64,000 nt of DNA from Bacillus sp. Xin1 (GCF_013314535.1 NZ_JABUAE010000022.1:1-64000), one strand, 5' to 3'. Positions 37,601 to 47,005 are shown, counted from the stretch's first letter. Program-made: numbers and translations. The notes: generated by a model not told the origin, from the sequence alone.

Positions 37601-37630
37601 AAAAAAGAGGGGAATGTCCCCTCTTCTTTT
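37601..37630 (-). terminator. Terminator between aspA and maeA
   Basis: AAGAGGGGA (37605-37613) and TCCCCTCTT (37617-37625) form a tight stem with an ATG loop. On the minus strand it ends in TTTTTTG. It overlaps the aspA stop region. Confidence 0.85.
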
Positions 37631-39071
37631 AATTTTTCTTTAGAAGAGTTGCTCCCGCAATCCCCGGATGTGTCATTTCATATGGATCTAAAATTAAATC
37701 TAATTCTTCTTGTGATAATACACCATTTTTCACACAAAGTTCTCTAACAGATTGTCCAGTTGCAATTGCTTCTTTTGCAACGCGAGCTGCTGCTTCATAA
37801 CCAATATGAGGATTCACAGCTGTAATAATTCCTACACTTTTCTCAACATATTCTTTCAAGTGTCCTTCATTCGCTTCAATTCCTTTTAGACAATTATCTG
37901 TAAAGGCACGGAAACCGTTATTCATAATGCTAATGGATTGAAGTAAGTTAAAGACAAGTACCGGCTCCATAACATTTAGTTCTAATTGACCAGCTTCTGA
38001 AGCAAGACAAATCGTATGATCATTTCCGATTACTTGGAACGCAATCTGGTTAATCACTTCTGGCATAACAGGGTTTACTTTCCCTGGCATAATAGATGAA
38101 CCTGGTTGACGAGCTGGAAGCATAATTTCTGCTAATCCAACACGCGGACCTGACGCCATTAAACGAAGGTCATTTGCAATTTTAGACATGTTCATCATAC
38201 ATACTTTCAGCGCTGCTGATACTTCCGTATACGCATCCGTATTTTGCGTTGCATCTACTAAATCTTCCGCTCCAACAAGAGGTAACTCACTAATTGAAGC
38301 TAAATGTTTCACTACTGCTTCAATGTACTCTGGATCTGCATTTAATCCTGTACCAACTGCTGTCGCCCCCATGTTCACTTCATATAAATGTTGACGAGAT
38401 TGCTTAATTCGTTTTATATCGCGTTCAAGTACACGAGCGTACGCTTTAAATTCTTGCCCAAGACGAATTGGCACAGCGTCTTGTAAATGTGTACGTCCCA
38501 TTTTAATCACATGATCAAATTGCTCTGCTTTTAATTCAAATACATCTTGCATATAGCCCATTGTTTGCAATAATACTTCTAGTGCATTTAATGTCGCAAT
38601 GTGAATTGCTGTTGGAAATGCATCATTTGTTGATTGCGCCATATTTACGTGGCTATTTGGACTAATATAGTGATAGTCTCCCTTTTCCATCTCTAATAAT
38701 TCAAGAGCACGATTGGCAATGACTTCATTTGCATTCATATTCATAGAAGTTCCTGCGCCGCCTTGAATTGGATCAACGATGAAGTGATCATGCCATTTCC
38801 CTTCAAGAATTTCTTGTGCAGCTTCGGCAATAGCACCGCCTTTTTTTAGTTCCAATCTTCCTACATCTACGTTCGCAAGTGCCGCTGCTTTTTTCACAAT
38901 CGCAAACGCTTTAATTAGACCATCATGAATTTTATAGCCTGTAATTGGGAAGTTTTCTACAGCACGCATTGTTTGAACCCCATAATAAGCATGCATTGGT
39001 ACTTCTTTTTCACCTAAAAAATCTTTTTCAATTCGTACATTTTTGGTAGTTTCAGTTAATGTTGCCAACAT
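37629..39071 (-). CDS. aspA: Aspartate ammonia-lyase (aspartase)
   Basis: Deaminates aspartate to fumarate and ammonia. A 480-aa member of the aspartase/fumarase superfamily with the signature [15 protein letters not shown] near residue 323 and the substrate-binding [10 protein letters not shown] and [10 protein letters not shown] motifs. It is aspartase rather than fumarase by its long N-terminus ([13 protein letters not shown]) and by its neighbour, an aspartate/glutamate symporter. ATG 39071 follows AAGGAG. It lies 21 nt after the symporter gene. Confidence 0.92.
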   Translation of the reverse strand: MLATLTETTKNVRIEKDFLGEKEVPMHAYYGVQTMRAVENFPITGYKIHDGLIKAFAIVKKAAALANVDVGRLELKKGGAIAEAAQEILEGKWHDHFIVDPIQGGAGTSMNMNANEVIANRALELLEMEKGDYHYISPNSHVNMAQSTNDAFPTAIHIATLNALEVLLQTMGYMQDVFELKAEQFDHVIKMGRTHLQDAVPIRLGQEFKAYARVLERDIKRIKQSRQHLYEVNMGATAVGTGLNADPEYIEAVVKHLASISELPLVGAEDLVDATQNTDAYTEVSAALKVCMMNMSKIANDLRLMASGPRVGLAEIMLPARQPGSSIMPGKVNPVMPEVINQIAFQVIGNDHTICLASEAGQLELNVMEPVLVFNLLQSISIMNNGFRAFTDNCLKGIEANEGHLKEYVEKSVGIITAVNPHIGYEAAARVAKEAIATGQSVRELCVKNGVLSQEELDLILDPYEMTHPGIAGATLLKKN

Positions 39072-39092
39072 TACCACTCCTTATCTATTTTC

Positions 39093-40364
39093 TTATGCCG
39101 CTTCTGTTTGCTTGACAGTTTCTACATATTGTTTTGCTTTATCATGATCAAATTCGCCTTCCCATTTCGACATAACAATGGCTGCTAATGCATTTCCCAG
39201 CACATTAACAGACGAACGAATCATATCTAAAATGCGGTCAATACCAGCTATTAACGCTATACCTTCTAATGGCAATCCCATTGAACCTAATGTTGCTAAT
39301 ACTACAACAAATGAGGCACCGGGAACCCCTGCCATACCTTTTGACGTTAACATTAAAACGAATAATAATGTTACTTGCTCCGTTAACGACATGTGTACAC
39401 CATACATTTGCGCGACGAATAATGCTGCTAACGCCTGATAAATAGCCGATCCTGTTAAGTTAAACGTATAGCCCGTTGGAATAACGAAAGATGCAACTGC
39501 CTTCGGACAACCAAACTCTTCCATTTTTCTCATTATATTAGGTAAAACAGCTTCTGAACTTGCTGTTGTAAACGAAAGGATAAGTTCTTCTTTTAAAATT
39601 TTCATTAAGGTGAAAATATTTACACCTACCATACGTGCATTAATCCCTAATACAACAATAACAAATAGTATAACAGTTACATACACAGCTAGCACTAACT
39701 TTCCTAAAGGAAGTAGTGTTGCCACACCAAATTTTGCAACCGTGACAGCGATTAGTGCAAATACGCCAAACGGAGCAAATTTCATAACTTGGTTTGTGAC
39801 CCAAAACATTGCTTCGAGTACACCTTCAAAGAAATTAAAAACTGGCTTTCCTTTCTCACCAATTGCTGCAACTCCTAAACCAAATAACACCGAGAAGAAA
39901 ATGATTGGTAATAAATCACCTTGTGCCAGTGATTCAAATACGTTTGTCGGTACAATATGAACAATGGTTTCCGCAAAGCCTTTTTTCTCTGTTGCATCAG
40001 CTGTTTCCTTATATGATGAAATGTCACTTTGCTGTAAGCTATTCATGTCAACACCTGTTCCCGGTTGGAACAAGTTCGCCGCGATTAATCCCATTAAAAT
40101 CGCAATTGTCGTGATAATTTCAAAGTAAAGAATTGTTTTACCACCTAGTTTTCCTAGCTTCTTCATATCCCCTACACCAGCTACCGCAACAACCAATGCT
40201 GAAATAACAATCGGCACAACAATCATTTTAATTAAATGAATAAATATATCCCCAATTGGTGTGATATAAGAAATCGCTGTTTTATTGCCATAAAAGATTG
40301 CCCCTACCACAATCCCTAACACGAGTGCGACAAATATTTGTGTCGCCAATCCGAATTTTTTCAT
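39093..40364 (-). CDS. gltT: Proton/sodium-dependent glutamate/aspartate symporter
   Basis: A 423-aa DAACS-family carrier. It has the N-terminal helix MKKFGLATQIFVALVLGIVVGA, the Ser-rich hairpin SFTTASSEAVLP near residue 270, and the substrate region IPTGYTFNLTGSAIYQ near 300, all as in Bacillus GltT/GltP. With aspartase downstream it probably supplies aspartate. First gene of the gltT-aspA unit, with a cre-like box between promoter and start. Confidence 0.88.
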   Translation of the reverse strand: MKKFGLATQIFVALVLGIVVGAIFYGNKTAISYITPIGDIFIHLIKMIVVPIVISALVVAVAGVGDMKKLGKLGGKTILYFEIITTIAILMGLIAANLFQPGTGVDMNSLQQSDISSYKETADATEKKGFAETIVHIVPTNVFESLAQGDLLPIIFFSVLFGLGVAAIGEKGKPVFNFFEGVLEAMFWVTNQVMKFAPFGVFALIAVTVAKFGVATLLPLGKLVLAVYVTVILFVIVVLGINARMVGVNIFTLMKILKEELILSFTTASSEAVLPNIMRKMEEFGCPKAVASFVIPTGYTFNLTGSAIYQALAALFVAQMYGVHMSLTEQVTLLFVLMLTSKGMAGVPGASFVVVLATLGSMGLPLEGIALIAGIDRILDMIRSSVNVLGNALAAIVMSKWEGEFDHDKAKQYVETVKQTEAA

Positions 40365-40383
40365 ATGTTTTTCATCCCCTTCA

Positions 40384-40397
40384 TGCGAACGCTTTCA
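40384..40397 (-). promoter_or_regulatory. cre-like CcpA site ahead of gltT
   Basis: On the minus strand TGAAAGCGTTCGCA matches TGWAANCGNTNWCA at 13 of 14 positions. It lies 20 nt before the gltT start, downstream of any promoter that would fit. That position suggests roadblock-type repression when preferred sugars are present. Confidence 0.6.
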
Positions 40398-40622
40398 ATT
40401 TATAATAATAAAAGCTCATTCACATGATATAAGCAAACCTACAAAATCAGACGAAAACCTACAACTTCGTCACAAAAAATTCGAATTTTTTTCTTTAATT
40501 ATTCATTGACATCCTTTGGCGATAAAAAAGTGAAAATAACATCGATAAAATATCTGACTTCTTCGTATAATCTAAAAGATAAGTTTATTCGAACATAAAT
40601 AAGATGAAAAGGAGTGAATGTT

Positions 40623-40721
40623 ATGAAGAAACTTAAGAAAGATTTCATTATAACTCTTCCTTTTCTATTTCACTTTCTCGTAAAGGAGCAAAGGCATTCG
40701 CCTCTGCTCCTTTTTTATTGA
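40623..40721 (+). CDS. 32-aa leader peptide candidate upstream of the UMP kinase paralogue
   Basis: ATG 40623 stands behind AAGGAGTG and opens MKKLKKDFIITLPFLFHFLV, continuing KEQRHSPLLLFY and ending in TGA. TATAAT lies at 40566-40571. The last ten codons lie inside a terminator hairpin (AAAGGAGCA / TGCTCCTTT plus T run, 40682-40716). An ORF ending inside a terminator is the usual layout of an attenuator. The peptide is Lys/Leu/Phe-rich without an obvious control-codon run. Unrecognised. Confidence 0.5.
   Translation: MKKLKKDFIITLPFLFHFLVKEQRHSPLLLFY
40682..40717 (+). terminator. Hairpin inside the leader ORF
   Basis: AAAGGAGCA and TGCTCCTTT form the outer stem and GGC/GCC extends it around ATTC. 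A T run follows. It lies 165 nt before the UMP kinase paralogue. Confidence 0.8.
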
Positions 40722-40767
40722 ACTTAATATGCTACTAGCATGTAGAAATTTTTTACATGAGCAAAGC

Positions 40768-40865
40768 AATTAGATCAGGAATAAACTGCCTATAAGAACC
40801 CTATATGATGAAGACTAATTCTCAGTGATAGTTACGGACTCCACTGAAAAATGCTTTGCTTTAAA
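40768..40865 (+). repeat. bcr1-type repeat, degenerate 3' part
   Basis: It aligns with the last 98 nt of the 33081-33236 copy (AATAAACTGCC.., GATGAAGACTAATTCTCAGTG, CCACTGAAAA, final TTTGCTTTAAAT) with many changes. It ends 5 nt before the ribosome binding site of the UMP kinase paralogue, so it forms the 5' leader of that gene. Confidence 0.55.
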
Positions 40866-40880
40866 TAAGGAGTGATGATA

Positions 40881-41624
40881 ATGAGGCCATACAATCGCGT
40901 TTTAATTAAACTCAGCGGCGGCGCTCTCGCTGATCAAGATGGAAATAGTTTCGGTTCCAAACGTTTAGAACATATCGCAACTGAGATTTTATCAATTGTC
41001 GATTTAGGTATTGAAGTTTCTCTTGTCGTTGGCGGGGGTAACATATTCAGAGGCAATTTAGCTGAGGAATGGGGAATTGACCGCGTAGAAGCAGACAATA
41101 TAGGCACATTAGGTACAATTATGAATAGCTTAATGCTACGCGGCGTACTCACAAGCAAGACAGATAAAGAAGTGCGCGTTATGACATCTATTCCGTTTAC
41201 AGCGGTGGCAGAGCCCTATATTCGTTTACGGGCCGTTCACCATTTAGAAAAAGGATATATCGTCATCTTTGGCGGCGGTAACGGGCAACCGTTCGTTACT
41301 ACGGATTACCCGAGCGTCCAGCGCGCAATTGAAATGAATAGCGATGCGATTTTAGTCGCAAAACAAGGTGTAGATGGCGTCTTCACAAGTGACCCAAAAC
41401 GAAATAAGTCAGCAAAGATGTATCGTCATTTAAATTATAACGATGTTGTTCGGAACAACATTAAAGTGATGGACCAATCAGCCTTATTACTTGCTCGTGA
41501 CTATCATTTACCAGCACATGTTTTTAACTTCGATGAACCAGGAGTTATGAAAAAAATATGTTTAGGTGAGCATATTGGCACGTTAATTAATCATGAGTTA
41601 ACAGAACTCGTAGAAGAAAAGTAA
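40881..41624 (+). CDS. UMP kinase paralogue (amino-acid-kinase fold)
   Basis: A 247-aa protein of the PyrH family: VLIKLSGGALADQDG at the start, VVGGGNIFRG (residues 52-61), AEPYIRLRAVHHLEKGYIVIFGGGNGQPFVTTD and DGVFTSDPKRN. It should phosphorylate UMP or a related nucleotide. It sits outside the usual pyrH-frr-tsf context and differs at several positions (GGAL for GEAL, GGGNGQPF for AAGTGNPY), so it is a second, divergent copy. ATG 40881 follows GGAGTGATGATA; the earlier GTG at 40872 overlaps the ribosome binding site. Confidence 0.85.
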   Translation: MRPYNRVLIKLSGGALADQDGNSFGSKRLEHIATEILSIVDLGIEVSLVVGGGNIFRGNLAEEWGIDRVEADNIGTLGTIMNSLMLRGVLTSKTDKEVRVMTSIPFTAVAEPYIRLRAVHHLEKGYIVIFGGGNGQPFVTTDYPSVQRAIEMNSDAILVAKQGVDGVFTSDPKRNKSAKMYRHLNYNDVVRNNIKVMDQSALLLARDYHLPAHVFNFDEPGVMKKICLGEHIGTLINHELTELVEEK

Positions 41625-41654
41625 TTTTTTCAAGAATAACTCGAATGCAATACT

Positions 41655-41695
41655 GTGTTATAGGTGTGATATTTCAGCACACCTATACACTTTCT
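41655..41695 (+). terminator. Terminator after the UMP kinase paralogue
   Basis: ATAGGTGTG (41660-41668) and CACACCTAT (41678-41686) form a 9-bp stem. The T tract after it is weak. Confidence 0.55.
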
Positions 41696-41784
41696 AAAAA
41701 GTAGTATCATAACGAATAACGCCCCCATTATCCACAATTCATGAAATACTCTTATGTTAACTACTACCAATACTATTGCTAAAA

Positions 41785-42453
41785 TCACAAATTCTGAAAT
41801 ACAACCCTTGGAGCTTCAATATCATTATTCAGAAAAACTACATCTGCACATTGCTTTGGCGCGTGTTCTTCCCTATACATATGACAAGCCGCATGATATC
41901 TTTGTAAAAACATTTCCTCTGCCTTCTCCTTATTCCCAAAGGCTCTCGCTTCTCGACTCGAACCACGTTCTCTCGCGATTTCAAAATCTGTTTCTACAAA
42001 TATTTTATAATCGAATAAATGTTGAAGCTCTTTTTTTAATAAAAAAGTACCATCTATTATAAATATCATATCTTTTGAAGCGAGCATGGGCTCTGTTTTC
42101 ATATACATATCCGTTTCTAAATCATGTGATTTCATCACGTACCGCATATCTCCATCAGGCCCTAACGGAATCAATAATCGCTCAGTAAATGATTTATAAT
42201 CATGAGCATCTTCATAATATCCTTTAGCTGATTCTTTTCCTTGTGAATATCTAATTGTCCTTGGATTGTGAAAATGATCTATACTCGCCCGAACGACTTT
42301 TCTTCCTTGCAAATGAATTTCTTTTTGTAACTCATTTGCAAATGTTGTTTTCCCAGATGCTGTTATACCGCTAACACCGACTCTTAATGGATGATCTAGT
42401 TTAAACATGAGTATGCGCTCTACAATCTCACGAATAGCAATTTGACGATTCAA
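41785..42453 (-). CDS. Uridine-kinase-like P-loop kinase
   Basis: A 222-aa P-loop protein with Walker A GVSGITASGKTTFA, ASIDHFHNP (as in uridine kinase/phosphoribulokinase enzymes), a lid-like RERGSSREARAFG and VVFLNND near the end. It probably phosphorylates a nucleoside or sugar. Start taken at TTG 42453, 8 nt after GGAGG; the in-frame ATG at 42492 has no ribosome binding site. It converges on the UMP kinase paralogue, which hints at a shared pyrimidine-salvage role. Confidence 0.75.
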   Translation of the reverse strand: MNRQIAIREIVERILMFKLDHPLRVGVSGITASGKTTFANELQKEIHLQGRKVVRASIDHFHNPRTIRYSQGKESAKGYYEDAHDYKSFTERLLIPLGPDGDMRYVMKSHDLETDMYMKTEPMLASKDMIFIIDGTFLLKKELQHLFDYKIFVETDFEIARERGSSREARAFGNKEKAEEMFLQRYHAACHMYREEHAPKQCADVVFLNNDIEAPRVVFQNL

Positions 42454-42469
42454 ATGCCAATCCTCCTTC

Positions 42470-42790
42470 AAACATCTATATTTATCCTTCAAAGAATATT
42501 TTAATGGAAAAATACGGTTCCGAGTGTGAAATATTATAGAATTTATTTTCGCTTTTTAAATGTTATATGGTTTGAACAGTTACAATAAAACTCGAACTAG
42601 CATTACTTTCCATAAGCTAATAATAGATATTATATGCCTAAATCGGAGGTTAGATCGAATTATTATTTTTGAATATCAGAAAATAAAAACAGAATATTAA
42701 AAACTTTTCGTTAGAATAAATATATTGAGATGATGATGCTTATTCAAAGGAGAAATTTGTTTCAAATTCATCATTTCACAAAAATTGCAG
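42470..42790. other. Intergenic region without a recognisable gene
   Basis: AT-rich DNA between the uridine-kinase-like gene and the broken acetyltransferase. No ORF with a ribosome binding site, no stable hairpin and no repeat copy seen. Confidence 0.4.
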
Positions 42791-42803
42791 GAGGAGAAAA
42801 GGC

Positions 42804-43225
42804 ATGGATTTACATATTACAAAAGAATTAAATACCACTAATAAAAAAAACATTAATAATAAACTTTATGAATATAATGTAAAGCATTTCCCAACAGATT
42901 TAAGGGGTAGATATCAGGAGATTCAGTTATTCCTTAAGGATGAAGACGCAAGGTTCGCGGGGGAATATTAGGTGAAATTTGCTGGAATTGGTTAGAGATT
43001 CATACTTTTATACTTGATGAAGACATACGCAAACTAGGTTATGGAACTAAACTTTTATTAGAAATCGAGCAAATAGCTTTAGAAAAGAATTGTGATTTCA
43101 TAAAAGTAGATACTTTAAGTTTTCAAGCATTAGATTTTTATAAAAAGCACGGTTATCAAGTGTTTGGTGTCCTTGATCATGTCGGTAGAGACTTTCAGCA
43201 TTACTATTTAAAAAAAGACTTATAG
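42804..43225 (+). pseudogene. GNAT acetyltransferase, frameshifted
   Basis: ATG 42804 follows GGAGGAG. The first frame reads MDLHITKELNTTNKKN and stops at TAG near 42971. The rest of the gene lies in another frame: GGILGEICWNWLEIHTFILD, then RKLGYGTKLLLEIEQIA (acetyl-CoA loop with LGYGTKLL) and FYKKHGYQVFG to YLKKDL. Joining needs one extra A in GACGCAAGGTTC near 42950. A GNAT N-acetyltransferase of about 140 aa is inferred, broken by a 1-nt loss. Confidence 0.75.
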
Positions 43226-43243
43226 ATGGTCATTTGAATTGGA

Positions 43244-43282
43244 AATAAAACGCTCTGAGTTTATTCTCTGAGCGTTTTTGAA
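43244..43282 (+). terminator. Terminator after the acetyltransferase remnant
   Basis: AAAACGCTC and GAGCGTTTTT form the stem, followed by a short T run. Confidence 0.75.
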
Positions 43283-43392
43283 TGCTAATTCCTTCGTTAT
43301 TTCTACTAAGAATTACGGTATTATTTCATTTACTATTTTGAATTTCATACTAACAATAAAAAATTTACACATTAATTCCCCATCCATTTTTA

Positions 43393-44604
43393 TTATAAAT
43401 AGTAATTAAACAGCCCTGCTATTTTTTCTTTACACTTCTCTAAAAATGATAACTTTTCAAAAAAGGATGAAGTGATTTCTTTCGAATCTTGAAAATCCTG
43501 CTCTAACGCATGATTCACTTGTTGAACCATTGGACCACCATATATATAGAAATCCATTTCATCATTAATATGAAAACTACGTGAAGTAAAATTCGTTGTT
43601 CCTATAACTATTGTTTCATTATCAATAAACATTAATTTCCCATGAAACATTCCTTTTTTATAACCATGTACAACCATCCCATTCTGCAATGACTGACGAA
43701 TATATGGATACGCTGCTTCTTTTATAAGCGGGATATCCGGTTTATAAGACCAAAGTACCTTTACCGAGACACCACGTTTTCTTGCCTGAATTAAAGCATT
43801 CATAAGTTCTTTATCTCTCGGTATAAAATAAGATGTAGCAATTATGATAGAATCCTTCGCTTGTTTTATTAATTCCATATACTTCGCAACAACTTTATGT
43901 CCATTATAACTAGACATCGTATGTAGCGTTTTTCCTTTGATGTTAGGTGGAGCTGTTCTCGTAATTTCTTCTGAAGTATCTCGTTTCCAATCTAACGCAA
44001 ACTGCTTTTCTAAATCATTCACTCCTTCTCCTTCCAAGCGCACATGATAATCTCGCCAATAGCCAAAGCGCTTGTCCTTCCCTAGGTATTCATTACCAAT
44101 GTTAAATCCACCACTATATCCTATTTTCCCATCTATCGTTGTAATACGGCGGTGATTGCGATGGTGTAGTGAATAGAAAAAGAATGGAAAATCCGGCTTT
44201 CTACTATATGTAAAATGGATACCACTCGCTTTCAATTCCTTCGTAAGCTTTCTTTGGAATGATAAATCATTAATCCAATCGACCGATAAATATACCTCAA
44301 CTCCTTCCTCTGCTTTTTCTTTCAACAAGTTTAAAAATGAATGACTGCTTTCATCATCAGAAATAATATAGAAAAATGTAAAAATAGAATGTTTCGCCTC
44401 TTTTATATCAGAAAACAGCTGCTTATATAACGGTTTTCCATCTACATACAACTGAAAATCACTATAATGAGGAGCATACTCTTTCGGTTGATTTTTCTCA
44501 GCCTCTATTTTTCTCCCCAGAGTTACATCAATATGCATCCAAGTACAGAGAAAAATTACTATGCTCACGATAATAAAAATAATACGTAATATCTTTTTCA
44601 CCAT
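43393..44604 (-). CDS. Phospholipase-D-family protein (cardiolipin synthase-like)
   Basis: A 403-aa protein with one N-terminal membrane helix and two PLD domains. The second HKD motif is intact (FHGKLMFIDNETIVIGTTNF). The first reads HRRITTIDGKIGYSGGFN, with Arg where Lys is usual (HxK). It could make cardiolipin from phosphatidylglycerol or act on another phosphodiester. ATG 44604 follows AAGGA with 8-nt spacing; the upstream GTG 44622 is less likely. Monocistronic. Confidence 0.78.
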   Translation of the reverse strand: MVKKILRIIFIIVSIVIFLCTWMHIDVTLGRKIEAEKNQPKEYAPHYSDFQLYVDGKPLYKQLFSDIKEAKHSIFTFFYIISDDESSHSFLNLLKEKAEEGVEVYLSVDWINDLSFQRKLTKELKASGIHFTYSRKPDFPFFFYSLHHRNHRRITTIDGKIGYSGGFNIGNEYLGKDKRFGYWRDYHVRLEGEGVNDLEKQFALDWKRDTSEEITRTAPPNIKGKTLHTMSSYNGHKVVAKYMELIKQAKDSIIIATSYFIPRDKELMNALIQARKRGVSVKVLWSYKPDIPLIKEAAYPYIRQSLQNGMVVHGYKKGMFHGKLMFIDNETIVIGTTNFTSRSFHINDEMDFYIYGGPMVQQVNHALEQDFQDSKEITSSFFEKLSFLEKCKEKIAGLFNYYL

Positions 44605-44679
44605 TTCGTTTTCCTTCCGCACAAAATAATTGTCTTCAGATAGTATTTCAATAGAAATTATATTTTATGAACAATTACA

Positions 44680-44713
44680 AAAAAGGATGCAGCATTATAC
44701 CGCACCCCTTTTA
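44680..44713 (-). terminator. Terminator of the LnrLMN-like operon
   Basis: On the minus strand AAGGGGTGC and GCATCCTTTT pair around an AT-rich loop and run into TTTTTTG. Confidence 0.65.
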
Positions 44714-45859
44714 TTAAATAAAATTCCTCGCATTATTATTTCTTCCAAACTTATAAATCGCAATTAAGAAGAATGCTATCGCAAAAGAGAATAAAATTAA
44801 AATGTTTAAATACAAATCAGAAAACGGTGTCCCTTGCTGCAATTTTGATATCGTATCTAATAACCATCGCTGCGGGAGGAAATCAGCTACTTTTTGTACT
44901 GCTTTCGGCATGATGTCATATGGAAAATAGCATCCAGCGAGCAAGCATGTTGGTACTATAACTATATTTTGCATCGCATTTGCAGCAGTTGAACTTTTCG
45001 AAAAAGACACAATGACTAATGACAAACCAATTGCGATTAAAGCAAATATCATAAGTACACCAATCATAACTATGAAAGGCATATTTATATTCGTATGAAA
45101 AACATTCATCATAAATAATATTGTAATTACAATTTGCATCGTTAATATCATCATATTCACTGAGACATTAGATAATATAAATTTCTTCCCATCTATCGGT
45201 GTTGATAGTAATCTAAAATACGTTCTATTCTCTTTTTCTTTCAAAATAAGTTCTGATAAATTTACTGCTGAAAATAACATAAACACAATAAGGAAACCAA
45301 CTGTTTGATTCGTCATATCTTTATTTTTCGAAGTATCTTGAAGTGTCTCAGCTTTTAGCTTAAATGAACTTTTTTGATAGCCTGCATACAGGTTATCAAA
45401 CATACTTTGATCATTCTGTGCTACTTTACTAATTGCAGTAATATTATCAATATAATTATACAAATACGATTTCATAAACCCCGTTACTTGATCACCTTTA
45501 ATTGATGAAATCTCTATATGGCTCGGTTTACCCTTTCGAACACTTTCCGAAAAACCAGACTCTAGTGTAATAACACCATCAAGTTTTTTTGAAGTGAGTT
45601 TATCTTCCACTTCAGACTCCTTAATTTTACTTATCTTTACATGATTTAAACCTTCTAAAAATTTTACCGTATCATTTGCTATAGATTGATTTTCTTTATT
45701 TATAACCCCGATATTTAATGTACCTTGCCCTACATTTCCATATATCGAAAAGGAGATTAGCGTTCCTATTATCGGCAAACTAATAATAATAAGTAGTCCT
45801 TTTTTATTTTTCAAAAGCACAGATAATGTTTTTTGTATGAGCCATAAAATATCTTTCAT
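44714..45859 (-). CDS. ABC-2 type permease, LnrN-like
   Basis: A 381-aa exporter subunit. One N-terminal helix is followed by a long external domain (about residues 40-185) and five C-terminal helices, with NAMQNIVIVPTCLLAGCYFPYD in the fifth. This matches the ABC2_membrane_3 layout of B. subtilis LnrN (YfiN). ATG 45859 follows GGGAGGGG, and the gene starts 1 nt after the upstream permease. It forms a heterodimer with the next permease and an ATPase, probably exporting a lipid-like antibiotic. Confidence 0.8.
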   Translation of the reverse strand: MKDILWLIQKTLSVLLKNKKGLLIIISLPIIGTLISFSIYGNVGQGTLNIGVINKENQSIANDTVKFLEGLNHVKISKIKESEVEDKLTSKKLDGVITLESGFSESVRKGKPSHIEISSIKGDQVTGFMKSYLYNYIDNITAISKVAQNDQSMFDNLYAGYQKSSFKLKAETLQDTSKNKDMTNQTVGFLIVFMLFSAVNLSELILKEKENRTYFRLLSTPIDGKKFILSNVSVNMMILTMQIVITILFMMNVFHTNINMPFIVMIGVLMIFALIAIGLSLVIVSFSKSSTAANAMQNIVIVPTCLLAGCYFPYDIMPKAVQKVADFLPQRWLLDTISKLQQGTPFSDLYLNILILFSFAIAFFLIAIYKFGRNNNARNFI

Positions 45860-45860
45860 A

Positions 45861-46970
45861 CTATAGCCCCTCCCGTCTACGTAATGCAATGACCGCAATT
45901 AATAAAAAGAGTGCTGACATTCCAAAATTTAAAGAGATTACTGGCAGTGCGGCTCCTATGTCATTCGCATAAATAATTTTCATAATCGCTGTGTTCGCCC
46001 ATGTTAATGGTGATAAATTGGTAACGACATTTTCTTCAACTACAAAATATGCCCCGCCAAAAATAGAAGCTAATTGCACAACAACCATAATAATCGCTTT
46101 AGATGCTTCACCTGTTTTTGTAATATACCCGATTCCTAAACCGAAGCTAATTGCTAGAAAGACCTCTGTTAGTAAAATAAGAAATACGATTCCAAGATGG
46201 TCACCCCAATTTGCTTGAAAAACAAATTTACTAAATAAAACAACGAGTAATAGACAAAGCGCATTCGCTACAAGACTACCGAGTATTTTTCCAATGAAAA
46301 TTTCAGCTTTACTTATAGGTGCCGCAATTAAACGATCTCCTGTTTTACGTAACCGTTCCCCTCTTATTAAATAACTTGCACCCATTGCAGCGTACAGTGC
46401 TATCATGGTCGTCATTACAACCGCATAGTAATCCATAGAACCTGGTTTTTTAGCAGCTTGTAAAGACGTTTCTTTAATATAATCATTATGATTTCCGTTT
46501 GAAATAACTGCGCTAACCTTACTAGGGTCTACTTTCGCAACTTCAACTGCTACATTATACTTATCAACAAACGTAGTCAGCATTCCTTCAATAATACTTC
46601 CCTCGACACTACTTCTGTCACTTCCGTAAAATTTCGCACCATCTTTATTTAATTCCACATAAGCAGCATATTTATTTTGCTTCACTTCTGCTTTTCCATC
46701 TATACCTTCGGAAGCTTTCTTAAAGTGAATACCCGATTTACTTACTTCTTTCGCAAACGCTTCAAATGATTGAGAAAATGTACTACTCGCTTCATCTTTG
46801 TATAGCACCTGTATATCTTTAATAGAATGAATATCGCTATTAAATGCATTACTTAACGCTGTACCTAACACAAGCATAAGCACAATTGGAAATGCTAACA
46901 TAATAACTAAAGTTCTTACGTCCCTGAAATCTCTTTTAATGTGCATAATTGCAATATTGAAGATATTCAA
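45861..46970 (-). CDS. ABC-2 type permease, LnrM-like
   Basis: A 369-aa membrane protein with the same layout as its partner: N-terminal helix, external domain (about 45-190) and C-terminal helices with GASYLIRGERLRKTGDRLIAAP and LASIFGGAYFVVEE. The start is TTG at 46970, 8 nt behind GGGAGG. It follows the ATPase gene after 35 nt. Matches LnrM (YfiM) by context and architecture. Confidence 0.8.
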   Translation of the reverse strand: MNIFNIAIMHIKRDFRDVRTLVIMLAFPIVLMLVLGTALSNAFNSDIHSIKDIQVLYKDEASSTFSQSFEAFAKEVSKSGIHFKKASEGIDGKAEVKQNKYAAYVELNKDGAKFYGSDRSSVEGSIIEGMLTTFVDKYNVAVEVAKVDPSKVSAVISNGNHNDYIKETSLQAAKKPGSMDYYAVVMTTMIALYAAMGASYLIRGERLRKTGDRLIAAPISKAEIFIGKILGSLVANALCLLLVVLFSKFVFQANWGDHLGIVFLILLTEVFLAISFGLGIGYITKTGEASKAIIMVVVQLASIFGGAYFVVEENVVTNLSPLTWANTAIMKIIYANDIGAALPVISLNFGMSALFLLIAVIALRRREGL

Positions 46971-47005
46971 TCGATGAACCTCCCTTTTCTCTTCTTCATA
47001 TGACT

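Noticed and set aside
38188-40114. Several plus-strand ORFs opposite aspA and gltT
   Set aside because: They are antisense shadows of strongly conserved genes, without ribosome binding sites.
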